Shown: one piece after another, positions 19,202-27,484 of the stretch
Layout of the letters: each line of letters starts with the position of its first letter
Numbering within the stretch: the first letter of the stretch is position 1
Assembly: GCF_036208045.1 (NCBI RefSeq)
Contig: NZ_CP121472.1
Location: 2,243,531-2,307,530 of the forward strand
DNA length: 64,000 bases
Source: Thiorhodovibrio winogradskyi
GTDB taxonomy: Bacteria; Pseudomonadota; Gammaproteobacteria; Chromatiales; Chromatiaceae
Direction: 5' to 3'
Made by a program: the position numbers and the translations under genes
The notes under the pieces: generated by a model
What the model saw: the letters and a program-made list of their open reading frames with translations, nothing else
Databases searched by the model: none
Told to the model about the DNA's origin: nothing

Positions 19202-19345
19202 ACCATTGGCTCAAGCTGTCCATGCGCCGCGACTGGGTGCGGGCGCGCGGCGATGACGTGCTTAGCATTGCCGTGGACGGAATGCCTGTGGAGCCGGAGA
19301 ACGAGGACGCACCGGCTGATGCTCTCGGCCGGGGTCATCGGACAG
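19202..19345 (+). pseudogene. Azurin relic (copy A)
   Basis: The frame reads HWLKLSMRRDWVRARGDDVL then SIAVDGMPVEPEN, which aligns with HLPKLSMGRNWVLVRGEDVL and GIAFDGMAAGSVN of the azurin gene in copy B. The cytochrome c gene, the azurin N-terminus and the Cys/His/Met copper-ligand loop are missing. The codon at the His46 ligand position is also Arg here. Confidence 0.65.
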
Positions 19346-19377
19346 TCGCTCGTTGGCGCGGAGGTAACGGACGCGGA

Positions 19378-19866
19378 TCAGGGGCGGGGCCTTGCCGCCT
19401 CCGCGCTCGCCGCCATCACCGCTTGGTATTGCTCGGGCTCGAGAATGGCGCGGAAATGATTCAGCGCTTGAATTCGGATATCGGTCGCCTCGCGCTTCAG
19501 CCGTGTCAGCTCAGCGAGCCGATCCACGACATCGCTGGGGCTTTCACCCCGCTCGATCACCGCCTGGTAAATGGCTTTCTCAAGCTGCCACGCCGCCTGC
19601 ACACGCGGATGAAGTTGGGGTGGATAAACCGCCCTGACTTCTCGGTGCAGACGGTCCATTTGCTCCGAGGTGATCCCGAACGCCGCCGGATCCTTGTGAA
19701 TCACTCGCATCGGGTGCGGGAGACTGACGAGTTCACTGACCAGGAAGCTTGGGCGACTGCTCTCCTGCCTTGGACTGGATTCAGACTCGGCCACACTGGC
19801 GCCCGCGGTCAGAATCAGAAGCGGGGTTAGGAATAGCGAGAGTCGGACGGGGAAGCGAAAGTGCAT
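19378..19866 (-). CDS. Spy/CpxP-like periplasmic protein (copy A)
   Basis: A 162-residue protein with a signal peptide (residues 1-25, ending AGASVA). The mature part is helical, with FGITSEQMDRLHREVRAVYP, HPRVQAAWQLEKAIYQAVIE and ILEPEQYQAVMAAS: the LTxxQ-like pattern of Spy/CpxP metal-stress chaperones and sensors. The ATG at 19866 begins at the signal peptide; an upstream in-frame extension is rejected. It is paralogous to the gene at 30.27 kb. Confidence 0.72.
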   Translation of the reverse strand: MHFRFPVRLSLFLTPLLILTAGASVAESESSPRQESSRPSFLVSELVSLPHPMRVIHKDPAAFGITSEQMDRLHREVRAVYPPQLHPRVQAAWQLEKAIYQAVIERGESPSDVVDRLAELTRLKREATDIRIQALNHFRAILEPEQYQAVMAASAEAARPRP

Positions 19867-20222
19867 GATGGTCAGTGCCTCGGTAAGCTTGGTTGGATGA
19901 AGACTGAGTCCGGATGTGATTGCCAACAATGAGAGCCAATCATGAGAGCCAGAGGTTCGAGCCAGGGGTTCGAGCCAAAGGTTAGAGTTTCAATAATCCG
20001 CGACGGGACACCATGAGTTCCCGATATCCGAACACAGCGCTCAGATGGTGCAGCAGGGCATGACCGCCCTGGTCGCGCCGAAAGGCGCGGGGGATTCCTA
20101 AACGAGCGCCGGAAGAGCAGTGGGCCGGGCGCGCGCGTCTCCGCCGCGGGTTCTGAGAAGGGGACGAGGTTCATCAAGGCACTCTGGCGGAAGGATGTGT
20201 TAAAGAAGGATGGGGTACAAAG

Positions 20223-20235
20223 GCGAATGATTCGT
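20223..20235. promoter_or_regulatory. Fur-like box GCGAATGATTCGT
   Basis: One mismatch from the palindrome. It is followed by GATAAAG, as at 57,031, marking the same point in the duplicated segment. It overlaps a GTG that could open the transglycosylase frame, which argues against that start. Confidence 0.55.
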
Positions 20236-20293
20236 GATAAAGTTTTTGTTGTCAAGACGGACGGTCGGGTCAAGCAACTTATGCAAGGCCGCG

Positions 20294-20935
20294 ATGCTCG
20301 GAGACGCCGAGGCCAAGTATCGGCTCGGTCAGGTGTTTGCCTTCGCCGAGGACATCCGCAACGACCCGGAGTTGGCCGCCGCCTGGTTCTATGATGCCGC
20401 CCAGTCCGATCACGCCAAGGCGCGAGAGGTGCTGGAAGTGCTGAGGATTGTCGCGCGGCCCAAGCGTCGTCCCTCCTGCGCCGATGGCCAGGGCAAGCGG
20501 GTCTCGCCCGGTCTGGCCGGGGGAGCGCGCGCCCACCGCCCGGCCCGGGCGCCTGCGGAGATCGTCCGGCTCGTGCATGGGCTGGCGCCCCACTACGGCC
20601 TTGACCCTGCCTTGGTGCTCGCGCTCATCGAGGCCGAATCCAGCTTCGATCCGGACGCCCGCTCGCACAAGAACGCCCAGGGACTGATGCAGCTCATCCC
20701 GGCCACCGCGACCCGCTTCGGCGTGCGAGACGTCTGGGATCCGGAGCAGAATCTGCGCGGCGGGATGGCCTATCTGCGCTGGCTGCTGAACCGCTTCAAC
20801 GGCGACCTAGAGCTGGCGTTGGCCGGCTACAATGCTGGCGAGGCCGCGGTGGAGCGCCACGGCGGTGTGCCGCCCTACAAAGAAACACGGGCCTATGTGG
20901 CGCGCATTTTTCGGCGCTTGAAGGGGCGGTATTGA
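20294..20935 (+). CDS. Sel1-repeat/lytic transglycosylase, N-terminally truncated
   Basis: A frame of 213 residues from the ATG at 20294 (a GTG at 20234 would add 20). It starts directly in a Sel1-like repeat (MLGDAEAKYRLGQVFAFAED) and continues to an SLT domain with catalytic Glu in ALIEAESSF, the GLMQLIPATA motif and AGYNAGEAAVERHGG. Lytic transglycosylases cleave peptidoglycan in the periplasm, yet no signal peptide is visible, so the 5' end was probably lost when this segment was joined here. It is absent from copies B to D. Confidence 0.75.
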   Translation: MLGDAEAKYRLGQVFAFAEDIRNDPELAAAWFYDAAQSDHAKAREVLEVLRIVARPKRRPSCADGQGKRVSPGLAGGARAHRPARAPAEIVRLVHGLAPHYGLDPALVLALIEAESSFDPDARSHKNAQGLMQLIPATATRFGVRDVWDPEQNLRGGMAYLRWLLNRFNGDLELALAGYNAGEAAVERHGGVPPYKETRAYVARIFRRLKGRY

Positions 20936-21101
20936 CCAATGGTCCGCGACGCCTTGGTCCGTCGTGCAAAGCGACTTGGCGTTGAGCGCTGGTCGAGAGC
21001 GCGTCGCTCCGAGGGCGACCGGGCCCGTGGCGTTCCACCTGAGCGGCGCCTTCACATCCAAGGCCCTATGTCAACACATGCGGGCGCGCAAGGCATGGCG
21101 A

Positions 21102-21374
21102 CTAGTGATCTTGACTTGGGTTGTTTCCGGGCGCCGATGGCGGCGGCCGCCGAGACCAAAGCTCACGGAATCCGCCCTCGCAGGAGAACTCGCGCAACAA
21201 GGCCCAGCGCCGGCCGCGCCGCGAGGGTGGCCCGGATAGAAAGGCGTCCCATAGCCAAGCGCAGAGGCGCGCGCGCAGCCGGCACGCCGGTTCCGCGCAC
21301 TGGTCCGGCTGGGGTGAAGGGGGAGTGGCGGCCTTGGTGTCCCGTGGTCGTGGCAGGTTATTGAGGTGTTTCAT
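21102..21374 (-). CDS. 90-aa Cys/Arg/Trp-rich small protein (copy A)
   Basis: The start overlaps the 3' end of the GGDEF gene by 17 bp and has a GGAGT site, so it is probably translationally coupled. The core is RLRARLCAWLWDAFLSGPPS followed by RRGRRWALLREFSC. Four copies of this core exist in the window, and this frame is the best conserved of the alternatives. Residues 1-30 are Pro/Arg-rich. I do not recognise it; the amphipathic Trp/Leu/Arg core could bind membranes. A non-coding origin cannot be excluded. Confidence 0.45.
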   Translation of the reverse strand: MKHLNNLPRPRDTKAATPPSPQPDQCAEPACRLRARLCAWLWDAFLSGPPSRRGRRWALLREFSCEGGFRELWSRRPPPSAPGNNPSQDH

Positions 21375-22488
21375 TGGATACACTCCGCTGCATGGATGCT
21401 TGATGGGTAATGGCCGCCGCAGCCGCGGCCGCCTGGATGAGCGGATGGGACTGGCTCTCTGTCTGGCGTTCCGCCGGGAGCTCCGCCCGGCCAGCCGCCT
21501 GTTCAGCCGCCGGTTCATCGCGCGTCCCCTCGCCAGGGTTTAGGTCTTCCCAGGCCATCACCGCGTCGCGACCGTTGCGCTTGACCCAATAAAGCGCCTC
21601 GTCGGCGCGTCTGAGGATCTCCTGGCCGGAACTGGCCCCGGCCCCCTGGCGTTCGGCGCCAGTGGCCAACTCCCGATCACTGGCGATGGTGTAGCCCATG
21701 CTGGCGGTGATGCGCAGGCCGCGCCCGTCGTCGAGGAGGATCTCGGTGTCATGCAGTCGCTCGCGCAAGCGCCGCAGAAAGGCGCCGGTGTCGGCCTTGG
21801 TCGTGGCCGGGAGGATGAGCGCGAATTCCTCGCCGCCGAGGCGCGCCGCGAGGTCGGTTTCGCGCGCATGCTCGCGTAGCAGGGCGCCGAGTCGGGCGAG
21901 CACGCGGTCGCCACCGAGATGGCCATGGGTGTCGTTGACCTTCTTGAAGAAGTCGATGTCCAGGATGACCACGGCGAAGGGGGTGCCATGGCGCCGGGAG
22001 TAGGCCAGGCTGGCGTCCAAGCGCTCCCAGAAATGGCGCGAGTTGTAGAGTCCGGTCAGGCGGTCGGTGATGGCTTCGCGGCGCAGGGATTCGTTCAGGC
22101 TGAGAATGCGCTCGGACTGACGATGAACCATTTCCTCGCGCGTGCGGATGCCGGCGCGCATGCGCTCAATGTCCCGTTTGAGGCGGTTCAGCTCGTTCTC
22201 GTCATCCGGGTCGTGGGGCTCGGGGGCGATCTTGATTGGCACGCGAAAATTGCCCTGCTTGAGCCCGGTCAACACGGATTGAATCTCGCGGATGTCGCGT
22301 TCGGCGATCCAAGGCATGAAAAACGGCAACAATGCATAGATGGCGACCAGGTTCAGCAGGGTGAAGATGCCCAGGAACTCGAGATGAACAATATGCAATC
22401 CGAACAGCAGCGGCCCGAAGGCGGCGTAGCCGAGCAGCAGAATGACGAACACCGACAGGCGCACGCGGTTGATCAGGCGAAGCTGCAT
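21358..22488 (-). CDS. Membrane diguanylate cyclase (GGEEF, copy A)
   Basis: A 376-residue protein. Two membrane helices (residues about 10-30 and 38-58), a HAMP-like linker (LTGLKQGNFRVPI) and a coiled segment lead to a GGDEF domain with DRLTGLYNSRHFWERLD, active-site ARLGGEEFAL and an RETD inhibitory site five residues before it. It should make c-di-GMP with product feedback. The C-terminal 60 residues are low-complexity. Copies B and C keep only its C-terminal and N-terminal halves respectively, so this is the one functional copy. Confidence 0.88.
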   Translation of the reverse strand: MQLRLINRVRLSVFVILLLGYAAFGPLLFGLHIVHLEFLGIFTLLNLVAIYALLPFFMPWIAERDIREIQSVLTGLKQGNFRVPIKIAPEPHDPDDENELNRLKRDIERMRAGIRTREEMVHRQSERILSLNESLRREAITDRLTGLYNSRHFWERLDASLAYSRRHGTPFAVVILDIDFFKKVNDTHGHLGGDRVLARLGALLREHARETDLAARLGGEEFALILPATTKADTGAFLRRLRERLHDTEILLDDGRGLRITASMGYTIASDRELATGAERQGAGASSGQEILRRADEALYWVKRNGRDAVMAWEDLNPGEGTRDEPAAEQAAGRAELPAERQTESQSHPLIQAAAAAAAITHQASMQRSVSNETPQ

Positions 22489-22530
22489 GGTGTCTTGATG
22501 TGGCCGGGGTGACAGGCATGGTTGACGCGG

Positions 22531-22728
22531 TCAGGGGTGCAGGCCCAGGGTGAGGGCGGGCCATTGACTGGTCAGGGATTCCGCTGGTGGCAACCACAGC
22601 AGGCCGGCTAGCATCAGCCCAACAATGACGACCGAGGTGAGCATGGAAGGGCCTTGATGCGTACGCGGGAGTTGCTTGATTCCGAGGCATCTTGGGGGCT
22701 TACGGCTGGTGGTGGGCAGGGTTGGCAT
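22531..22728 (-). CDS. Small membrane protein upstream of GGDEF gene (copy A)
   Basis: A 65-residue protein with a GGAGT ribosome site. The N-terminal half is Pro/Arg-rich and the second half holds one helix (MLTSVVIVGLMLAGLLWLPP). It precedes the GGDEF gene by 42 bp and lies behind a Fur-like box. An intact paralogue is in copy C; copies B and D are broken. Function unknown. Confidence 0.5.
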   Translation of the reverse strand: MPTLPTTSRKPPRCLGIKQLPRTHQGPSMLTSVVIVGLMLAGLLWLPPAESLTSQWPALTLGLHP

Positions 22729-22813
22729 CGCTTGGACTCCAGTGGCGGGGTAAAAAACGGTGACATGTCGGCAAGGCGGCTTGACAGCCATGATTTGGCA
22801 CAGTACTATAAAA

Positions 22814-22826
22814 GCGAATGATTCGC
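22814..22826. promoter_or_regulatory. Fur-like box GCGAATGATTCGC (perfect)
   Basis: A perfect 6-1-6 palindrome between the divergent small membrane protein and the 117-aa gene relic. It fits the TGNGAATNATTCNCA form of Fur boxes known in several proteobacteria. Confidence 0.65.
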
Positions 22827-22881
22827 AAAACGTATTTTGTTGGTTATGCTGTCATGACCCTTGGTCACGGGAGATTTCGCC

Positions 22882-23060
22882 ATGCCCGCTGCCGATCCGC
22901 AAATCACCGCCAACCCCTTTTCCACGCATGCCCTGGCCGCACGCCGGCGCAAGATCGAAAAGCACCCGATCCAAGGTGGCGGCAGACAACCTCTGGCTTG
23001 AGAACTCGGCGCCGCCGGGGCACGCGATTTCACAGCCAGCGTGAGTTGTTGAAGTCCTTA
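22882..23060 (+). pseudogene. Relic of the 117-aa gene (copy A)
   Basis: It begins with a good AGGAGATT-like site and MPAADPQITANPFSTHALAA, as in the intact gene at 50,618. A 1-base deletion after the Ala codons shifts the frame and it stops at 23001. The LWLE segment remains in the old frame. Confidence 0.6.
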
Positions 23061-23080
23061 ACCGCAATCTGCAAGGGAGA

Positions 23081-23401
23081 CTCTACACCCCGCTGCAATA
23101 CCTGCCGGCGTTAACCGGCGTCGCGCTGGTGCTGGTGCTGGTGCTGGTGCTGGCGCTGGCGCTGGCGCAGTTTGGTCCCGAGCGGCTGAAAGGGCGCTTT
23201 CGCCTCTCGCTTCATCTGCCGCTGCGCGGTGACTGGCTGGTGTGAAGTTGGGTGGTGGTCGGTGCCCTGTTCGGCGCCTTGTTGAGCAGTCTGACCGCAC
23301 TGGGGCTTTACCTGCTGATCGGCCAGTGGTTCCCGCGCGAGGCGGCATTCAGCGCGGTGCTGACGGCGCTGCCCTGGTTGCTGGGCGGTTGGGTGGCCTA
23401 T
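23081..23401 (+). pseudogene. ABC permease relic
   Basis: It matches the permease at 9.54-9.84 kb (LYTPLQYLPALTGVAL, then RFRLSLHLPLRGDWLV) with a Trp-to-stop change, TGG to TGA. A hexanucleotide run (GCTGGT/GCTGGC, seven units at 23125-23166) has expanded where the intact gene has two units. Confidence 0.8.
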
Positions 23402-23854
23402 ACTCACCCCGCTGGAGCTGCCCGGTTATGACCCGGAGCGCATGGAGCTGAAACTTCTGTTTAATCCGCTCGATCCACCGCCATATGCTCCGACCGCCAG
23501 GAGATTCACGCTATCGCGATGGATCGCGAGTTAAGATCCATTGCTCGGTATCAGCGGCGCATAGCCATGGCCGCACCGCGTTTGGTTGATACCCTGTGGG
23601 ACAGCCTGATCCCCGTCAGCCTGCATTGGCGCACGCCCGAGTCGCGCTATCCGCGCCTGACGCCGCAATGGCATGATGAGAATGCCGCCATCGGCATGGG
23701 CATCGCCTTGGTCTTGGCGCTCGCCTGGCCGCGCTGGCGCCGCGCGCACTTGCTCGGCAATTGGGCGTCCCTGATACTGGTGGCCCTGACCGGATTCCTC
23801 GGCCTCATCGAACTCCTTTTGTTTCCGCCGGAAGCCGAATCTGCGTCTTCTTGA
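23402..23854 (+). pseudogene. DUF4857 gene relic (3' third)
   Basis: After a deletion joining the permease to the middle of the DUF4857 gene, the sequence follows 10,860-11,314 closely, through LVDTLWDSL and the last two helices to the same stop (PEAESASS). A small deletion near 23,470 breaks the frame. Confidence 0.8.
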
Positions 23855-23879
23855 CTTTTGGAGCCGAACCACATGCCCT

Positions 23880-24420
23880 GAATGCCCGGCATTGGATGTT
23901 AAAGCAACAACGCCAACTGCAGCGGCAACTGTCGAAGCGCTTGCGTCAATTGCAGGCCGCACCCAGTGATACGACAGCGAGTGTCTTGGTCAGTTTCTTT
24001 TACGGCGTGTTGCATGCCACCAGATCCGGGCATGGCAAAGTCGTTATTTGAACCTACTTGCTCACGCATCGACAAGGTGCCCGCGAGATGGCGGTGGGCA
24101 TCCGTCCCTGCACCGGCGCGGTGATGGTGCTGGGTGTGGCCAATTTGTTGAATCTTTGGTTGGCGGGAATATTTGCTGTGCTGTCCATGTCGATTGGAAC
24201 GGCCATCACGGTCTTGATGTTGGCCATCCTGGCGATCCAGACTAATCACCTGCTGGCGCGCCTGCCGTACCAGCAGCGCCCTTACTGGCGCCTCCTGGGC
24301 CCAATAGGCGCCATTGTTGGCGGCTTGATGAACCTCGCGGGCGGCTTGTTGCTGTTGCAAGACAGTGCCAAGGCACCATCCCATCCGCTGTTATCCGCTC
24401 AGACATCCCAGGTCGAAGAT
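23880..24420 (+). pseudogene. NicO-family nickel/cobalt exporter relic
   Basis: The first part, RQLQRQLSKRLRQLQ then SFFYGVLHATRSGHGKVVI, is the start of a NicO/RcnA-family exporter; its next helices are deleted and the frame resumes as REMAVGIRPCTGAVMVLGVA with a second conserved helix (GIFAVLSMSIGTAITVLML). An in-frame stop follows VVI. The family exports Ni2+ or Co2+ and normally sits beside DUF1007, whose broken copy is at 11.3 kb. Confidence 0.75.
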
Positions 24421-26582
24421 GGATCAACCCGCAGCAAGCGCGAGGAATTGGCCAGAATGCCCAGCGTGTGCAGGATGTGGATCAGCCCGCCCATGGTCGG
24501 GCTGAGCCGTCCGAGGGCGCCGAAGCCGATGCCGATCAGATCGGTGCCCACCGCCAGCGCGTAGTTCTGATCGGCGGTGCGCAGGGTGATACGGCTGAGC
24601 TGGCGCAGGGCGAACAGCTTGCCGATGTCGCTGTCGGCCAGTGCGATGTCGGCCACCTCGACGGCGACTTCCGAGCCGCCGGCGCCCATGGCGATGCCAA
24701 CATCGGCCTCCGATAGCGCCAGGGCGTCGTTGACGCCGTCGCCGATCATCACGATGGCGCCGCCGGACTCGGCGCGCAACTGGCGCACCACGGTGGCCTT
24801 GTCCTCGGGCAGCAAGTCGGCGTGACAGGCATCCAGCCCCAGTTCGCGGCTCAACCCCTCGGCGACGCCGCGCTCGTCGCCCGAGATCAGAACCAGGTGT
24901 TCGACCCCAGCGGCCCGCAGCCGGGCGATGGTCTCGCGTGTGCCGGAGCGCAATTGGTGGCGAATGCCGATCACGCCCTGGAGGACGCCATCGAGCGCCA
25001 GATAGACCAGCGTCAGTCCGCGCGCGCGCAGCCGATCCGCTGCCGCCGCCAAGGGCCGGGAGTCGATACCGGCCTCGGCCAGCAGCCGGGCGTTGCCGAG
25101 CAGCACTTGGCGGCCATCGACTTCGGCCTTGACACCGTGACCGAGCAGATGCTCGCTCTTGCTGTGTTCTTGCAGTTCGATCTCCAGTGCTTGGGCATGG
25201 GCGACGATGGCATGGGCGAGCGCGTGCGGATTGTGCCATTCAGCCGAACCTGCCCAATGCAGCAGGGCGCGCGGATCATCGGCTACCACCTCGGCCACTT
25301 CCGGCGCGCCGGTGGTCAGGGTGCCGGTTTTGTCAAAACACCAGATCGACGCCTGGCCGACCTGCTCCAGCGCGGCGCCGCCCTTGATCAGCATCTGGCG
25401 CCGGGCGGCGGTGTAAATGGCGGCGCTGACTGCGGTCGATGCGGCGAGCACCGTCGAGCAGGGACAGGACATGATGAGCATCACGGTAAAGGCGCGCGTC
25501 AGACTTCGGGTGAGCACGAAAGTGCCCAAGGTCATCAAGCTGCCCAGACGCAGCAGGCGCGTGGCCAGCAGGTCAGCGCGCTCTTGCAGCGGGGCTTTGT
25601 CGTCCAGCGCCTGATCCACCAAGGCGGCGATGCGGGCCAGATAGGTGTGCTCGCCGACCGATGCTGCACGCACCCGCAGCACCCCCTGTTCCAAATAGCT
25701 GCCGGCATACACCATGTCGTCGCGGTTCTTGAGCACCGGCTCGGCACGGCCGGTGATCACCGCCTCGCTGACCTCGGCTTGACCGTCTTCGACTCGCCCA
25801 TCGACCGGGATCTTCTCGCCGGTGCGCACCACCACCAACATGCCGGGTAGGATCTCGGCGACCGGCACCCTCAGCTCGCTGCCATCGACCAGCACCCAGG
25901 CATCCTTGATGGAGAGCGCCAGCATGTCGCGGATGGCGCGGCGTGAGCGTTCGGCTACGAATCGCTCTAGCAGCCGCCCGCCGGTGAGCACATAGATGAT
26001 CTCGAAGGCGGTGGCCGCCTCGCCAAAGCCGATCGCCAGCAACAGCGAAAAGGCCAGGAATTGATGCAGGGTGAAGCGCTTCTCGACCGTGGTTTCGTAC
26101 CAGGCATCGCGCAGCAGCGGCACGGCGGCGATGAGTGCCACGCCGCCAGTCAAACTCATCGCGCCGCCGGCCAGCGGGCGCTTGAGCAGATGCTCGCGCA
26201 CCAGGATGACACACAGATAGCCGGTCAGCAGGGCAAAGCCGAGCAGGCGCCACAGCCAGGAGCGGCGGCCAACTGCGGCTTGCCGGGTTGAACCGACGCC
26301 TTGGCGACAGGCGCGGCAAGCGATGCGGCGCGGGCTTGGGTGCGCGGCTGGAATGGGCGTGCCCAAGAGGGCGTGCAGGGAGGCTTCGATCTCCTCGCGC
26401 CGGAGACGATCCGGCTGCCAGGTGACGATCAGGGCGCCGCAGGCAGGATTGATCCGCACTCGCACACCGCCGTCGAGTGTTAGCAAACCGGCGTTGAGTC
26501 GTTCGCCGAGTAAGGGATTGTGCCGCAGGATTGAAATGCGCAGCCGCAGGCGACCGGGAAGAGAGTGTTGCACACGGATCAT
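24399..26582 (-). CDS. P1B-type metal ATPase, CtpC-like
   Basis: A 727-residue pump. The N-terminal HMA-like domain lacks CxxC (HSLPGRLRLRISILRHN, RINPACGALIVTW). Membrane motif CPC is in MSCPCSTVLAAS, the phosphorylation site in FDKTGTLTTG, and the hinge in GDGVNDALALSEADVGIAMG. The usual SEHP motif reads NPHALA. The C-terminal membrane pair ends NSSRLLRV, as in CtpC-type Mn/Fe-group ATPases rather than copper pumps. Direction is probably export of a divalent metal. Its first 20 codons recur as a relic at about 48,530. Confidence 0.88.
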   Translation of the reverse strand: MIRVQHSLPGRLRLRISILRHNPLLGERLNAGLLTLDGGVRVRINPACGALIVTWQPDRLRREEIEASLHALLGTPIPAAHPSPRRIACRACRQGVGSTRQAAVGRRSWLWRLLGFALLTGYLCVILVREHLLKRPLAGGAMSLTGGVALIAAVPLLRDAWYETTVEKRFTLHQFLAFSLLLAIGFGEAATAFEIIYVLTGGRLLERFVAERSRRAIRDMLALSIKDAWVLVDGSELRVPVAEILPGMLVVVRTGEKIPVDGRVEDGQAEVSEAVITGRAEPVLKNRDDMVYAGSYLEQGVLRVRAASVGEHTYLARIAALVDQALDDKAPLQERADLLATRLLRLGSLMTLGTFVLTRSLTRAFTVMLIMSCPCSTVLAASTAVSAAIYTAARRQMLIKGGAALEQVGQASIWCFDKTGTLTTGAPEVAEVVADDPRALLHWAGSAEWHNPHALAHAIVAHAQALEIELQEHSKSEHLLGHGVKAEVDGRQVLLGNARLLAEAGIDSRPLAAAADRLRARGLTLVYLALDGVLQGVIGIRHQLRSGTRETIARLRAAGVEHLVLISGDERGVAEGLSRELGLDACHADLLPEDKATVVRQLRAESGGAIVMIGDGVNDALALSEADVGIAMGAGGSEVAVEVADIALADSDIGKLFALRQLSRITLRTADQNYALAVGTDLIGIGFGALGRLSPTMGGLIHILHTLGILANSSRLLRVDPSSTWDV

Positions 26583-26757
26583 GAAAAAGAGGCTCTCAAT
26601 AACACGGATTCAGCACAGCAAAAAGCGAAGCCGCATCAAAAAATTACAAATAACAACAATTCTTATTTATAATCCTTTTCGGCGGCTCGCGCAAATCGGT
26701 GATCGCAAGCCATGCGGTCAAACGTGGGCCTTTGGTTATCTCGTGACGGGAATCCTT
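26583..26757 (+). promoter_or_regulatory. Divergent promoter region of P1B ATPase and flavodoxin
   Basis: An AT-rich block at 26,640-26,690 contains AATAACAACAATTCTTATT, a partly symmetric 19-mer that could be a Fur-type site; flavodoxins are classically Fur-repressed. The assignment is weak. Confidence 0.3.
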
Positions 26758-27282
26758 ATGAATATCGGCATCTTTTACGGCTCGACAGGAGGCAACACTG
26801 AAAACGTGGCACGTCTGATTCGCAGGCAGCTTGGTGGCAAGGAAATCACGCTGATCAATGTCGCCTCGCTGCAAGATGCACAATCCATGCAGGATTACGA
26901 TCTGCTGGTCTGGGGTTGCCCGACCTACGGCGATGGCGAATTGCAGGACGACTGGGATCTGCTGGAGCCACGACTGGATGACGTCGACCTGCGTGGCAAG
27001 CTCGTGGCCATTTTCGGACTCGGCGACCAAGAGGGCTATGCGCACAAATTTGTGGATGCCATCGGCATTCTGCACGAACGGGCGCTCGATTGCGGCGCGG
27101 ATACCATTGGTCATTGGTCGGATGAGGGCTACGACTACGAGGCCTCGCGTGCCCTGATTGCTGAGAGTCTGTTGTGCGGGCTGGCCATTGATGAAGACAA
27201 CCAAAGCGAATTGACCGAGGAGCGGGTGTCGCGGTGGTGCGCGCAAGTGCTCGAGGAAACCAGGGTCATGCTCGGACCCTAA
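26758..27282 (+). CDS. Flavodoxin (long chain)
   Basis: A 174-residue FMN protein. The phosphate loop is GSTGGNTENVARLI near residue 8; FMN-flanking loops follow around WGCPTYGDGELQDDW and GLGDQEGYAHKF. The size fits long-chain flavodoxin. It replaces ferredoxin as a low-potential electron carrier when iron is short, consistent with the neighbourhood. An upstream-extended frame is rejected because homology starts at MNIGIFYGS. Its 3' end occurs as relics at 15.9, 28.3 and 48.6 kb. Confidence 0.92.
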   Translation: MNIGIFYGSTGGNTENVARLIRRQLGGKEITLINVASLQDAQSMQDYDLLVWGCPTYGDGELQDDWDLLEPRLDDVDLRGKLVAIFGLGDQEGYAHKFVDAIGILHERALDCGADTIGHWSDEGYDYEASRALIAESLLCGLAIDEDNQSELTEERVSRWCAQVLEETRVMLGP

Positions 27283-27484
27283 ACCGCCGGAACCTCTCGC
27301 ACGCGTGCATCAAGCGAGTTTCCCACCAAGGCGGGCAGGATTATGATTCCTGTCAGGGATTGCCCGGGCGATGGTGACGGCGAACCGCAACACGCCCATA
27401 TTCGAGAGACTTCGGATGACGTTGGCGCTGGGCGGTTTCCGCGCCCCGCGCACTCCCTGTTGCTTTCACCAAGGAGGTTGAAGT

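Larger units (their letters stand above)
15240..23080. repeat. Duplicated segment, copy A
   Basis: The order here is coiled-coil gene, flavodoxin tail, REC-EAL gene, secreted protein, azurin relic, Spy-like gene, transglycosylase, 90-aa gene, GGDEF gene, small membrane gene, Fur-like box and 117-aa relic. The same order, with different deletions, is found in copies B, C and D. Nucleotide identity over long stretches is visible by eye (for example 21,540-21,910 against 31,500-31,870). The right end jumps at about 23,081 into a permease fragment. Confidence 0.8.

Noticed and set aside
19102-19830. A 242-aa plus-strand frame over the Spy-like gene
   Set aside because: Only its middle matches azurin; the rest is antisense to the Spy-like gene. 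Annotated as an azurin relic instead.
20234-20293. GTG start for the transglycosylase
   Set aside because: It overlaps the Fur-like palindrome, lacks a ribosome site and does not give a signal peptide; the gene is more likely truncated.
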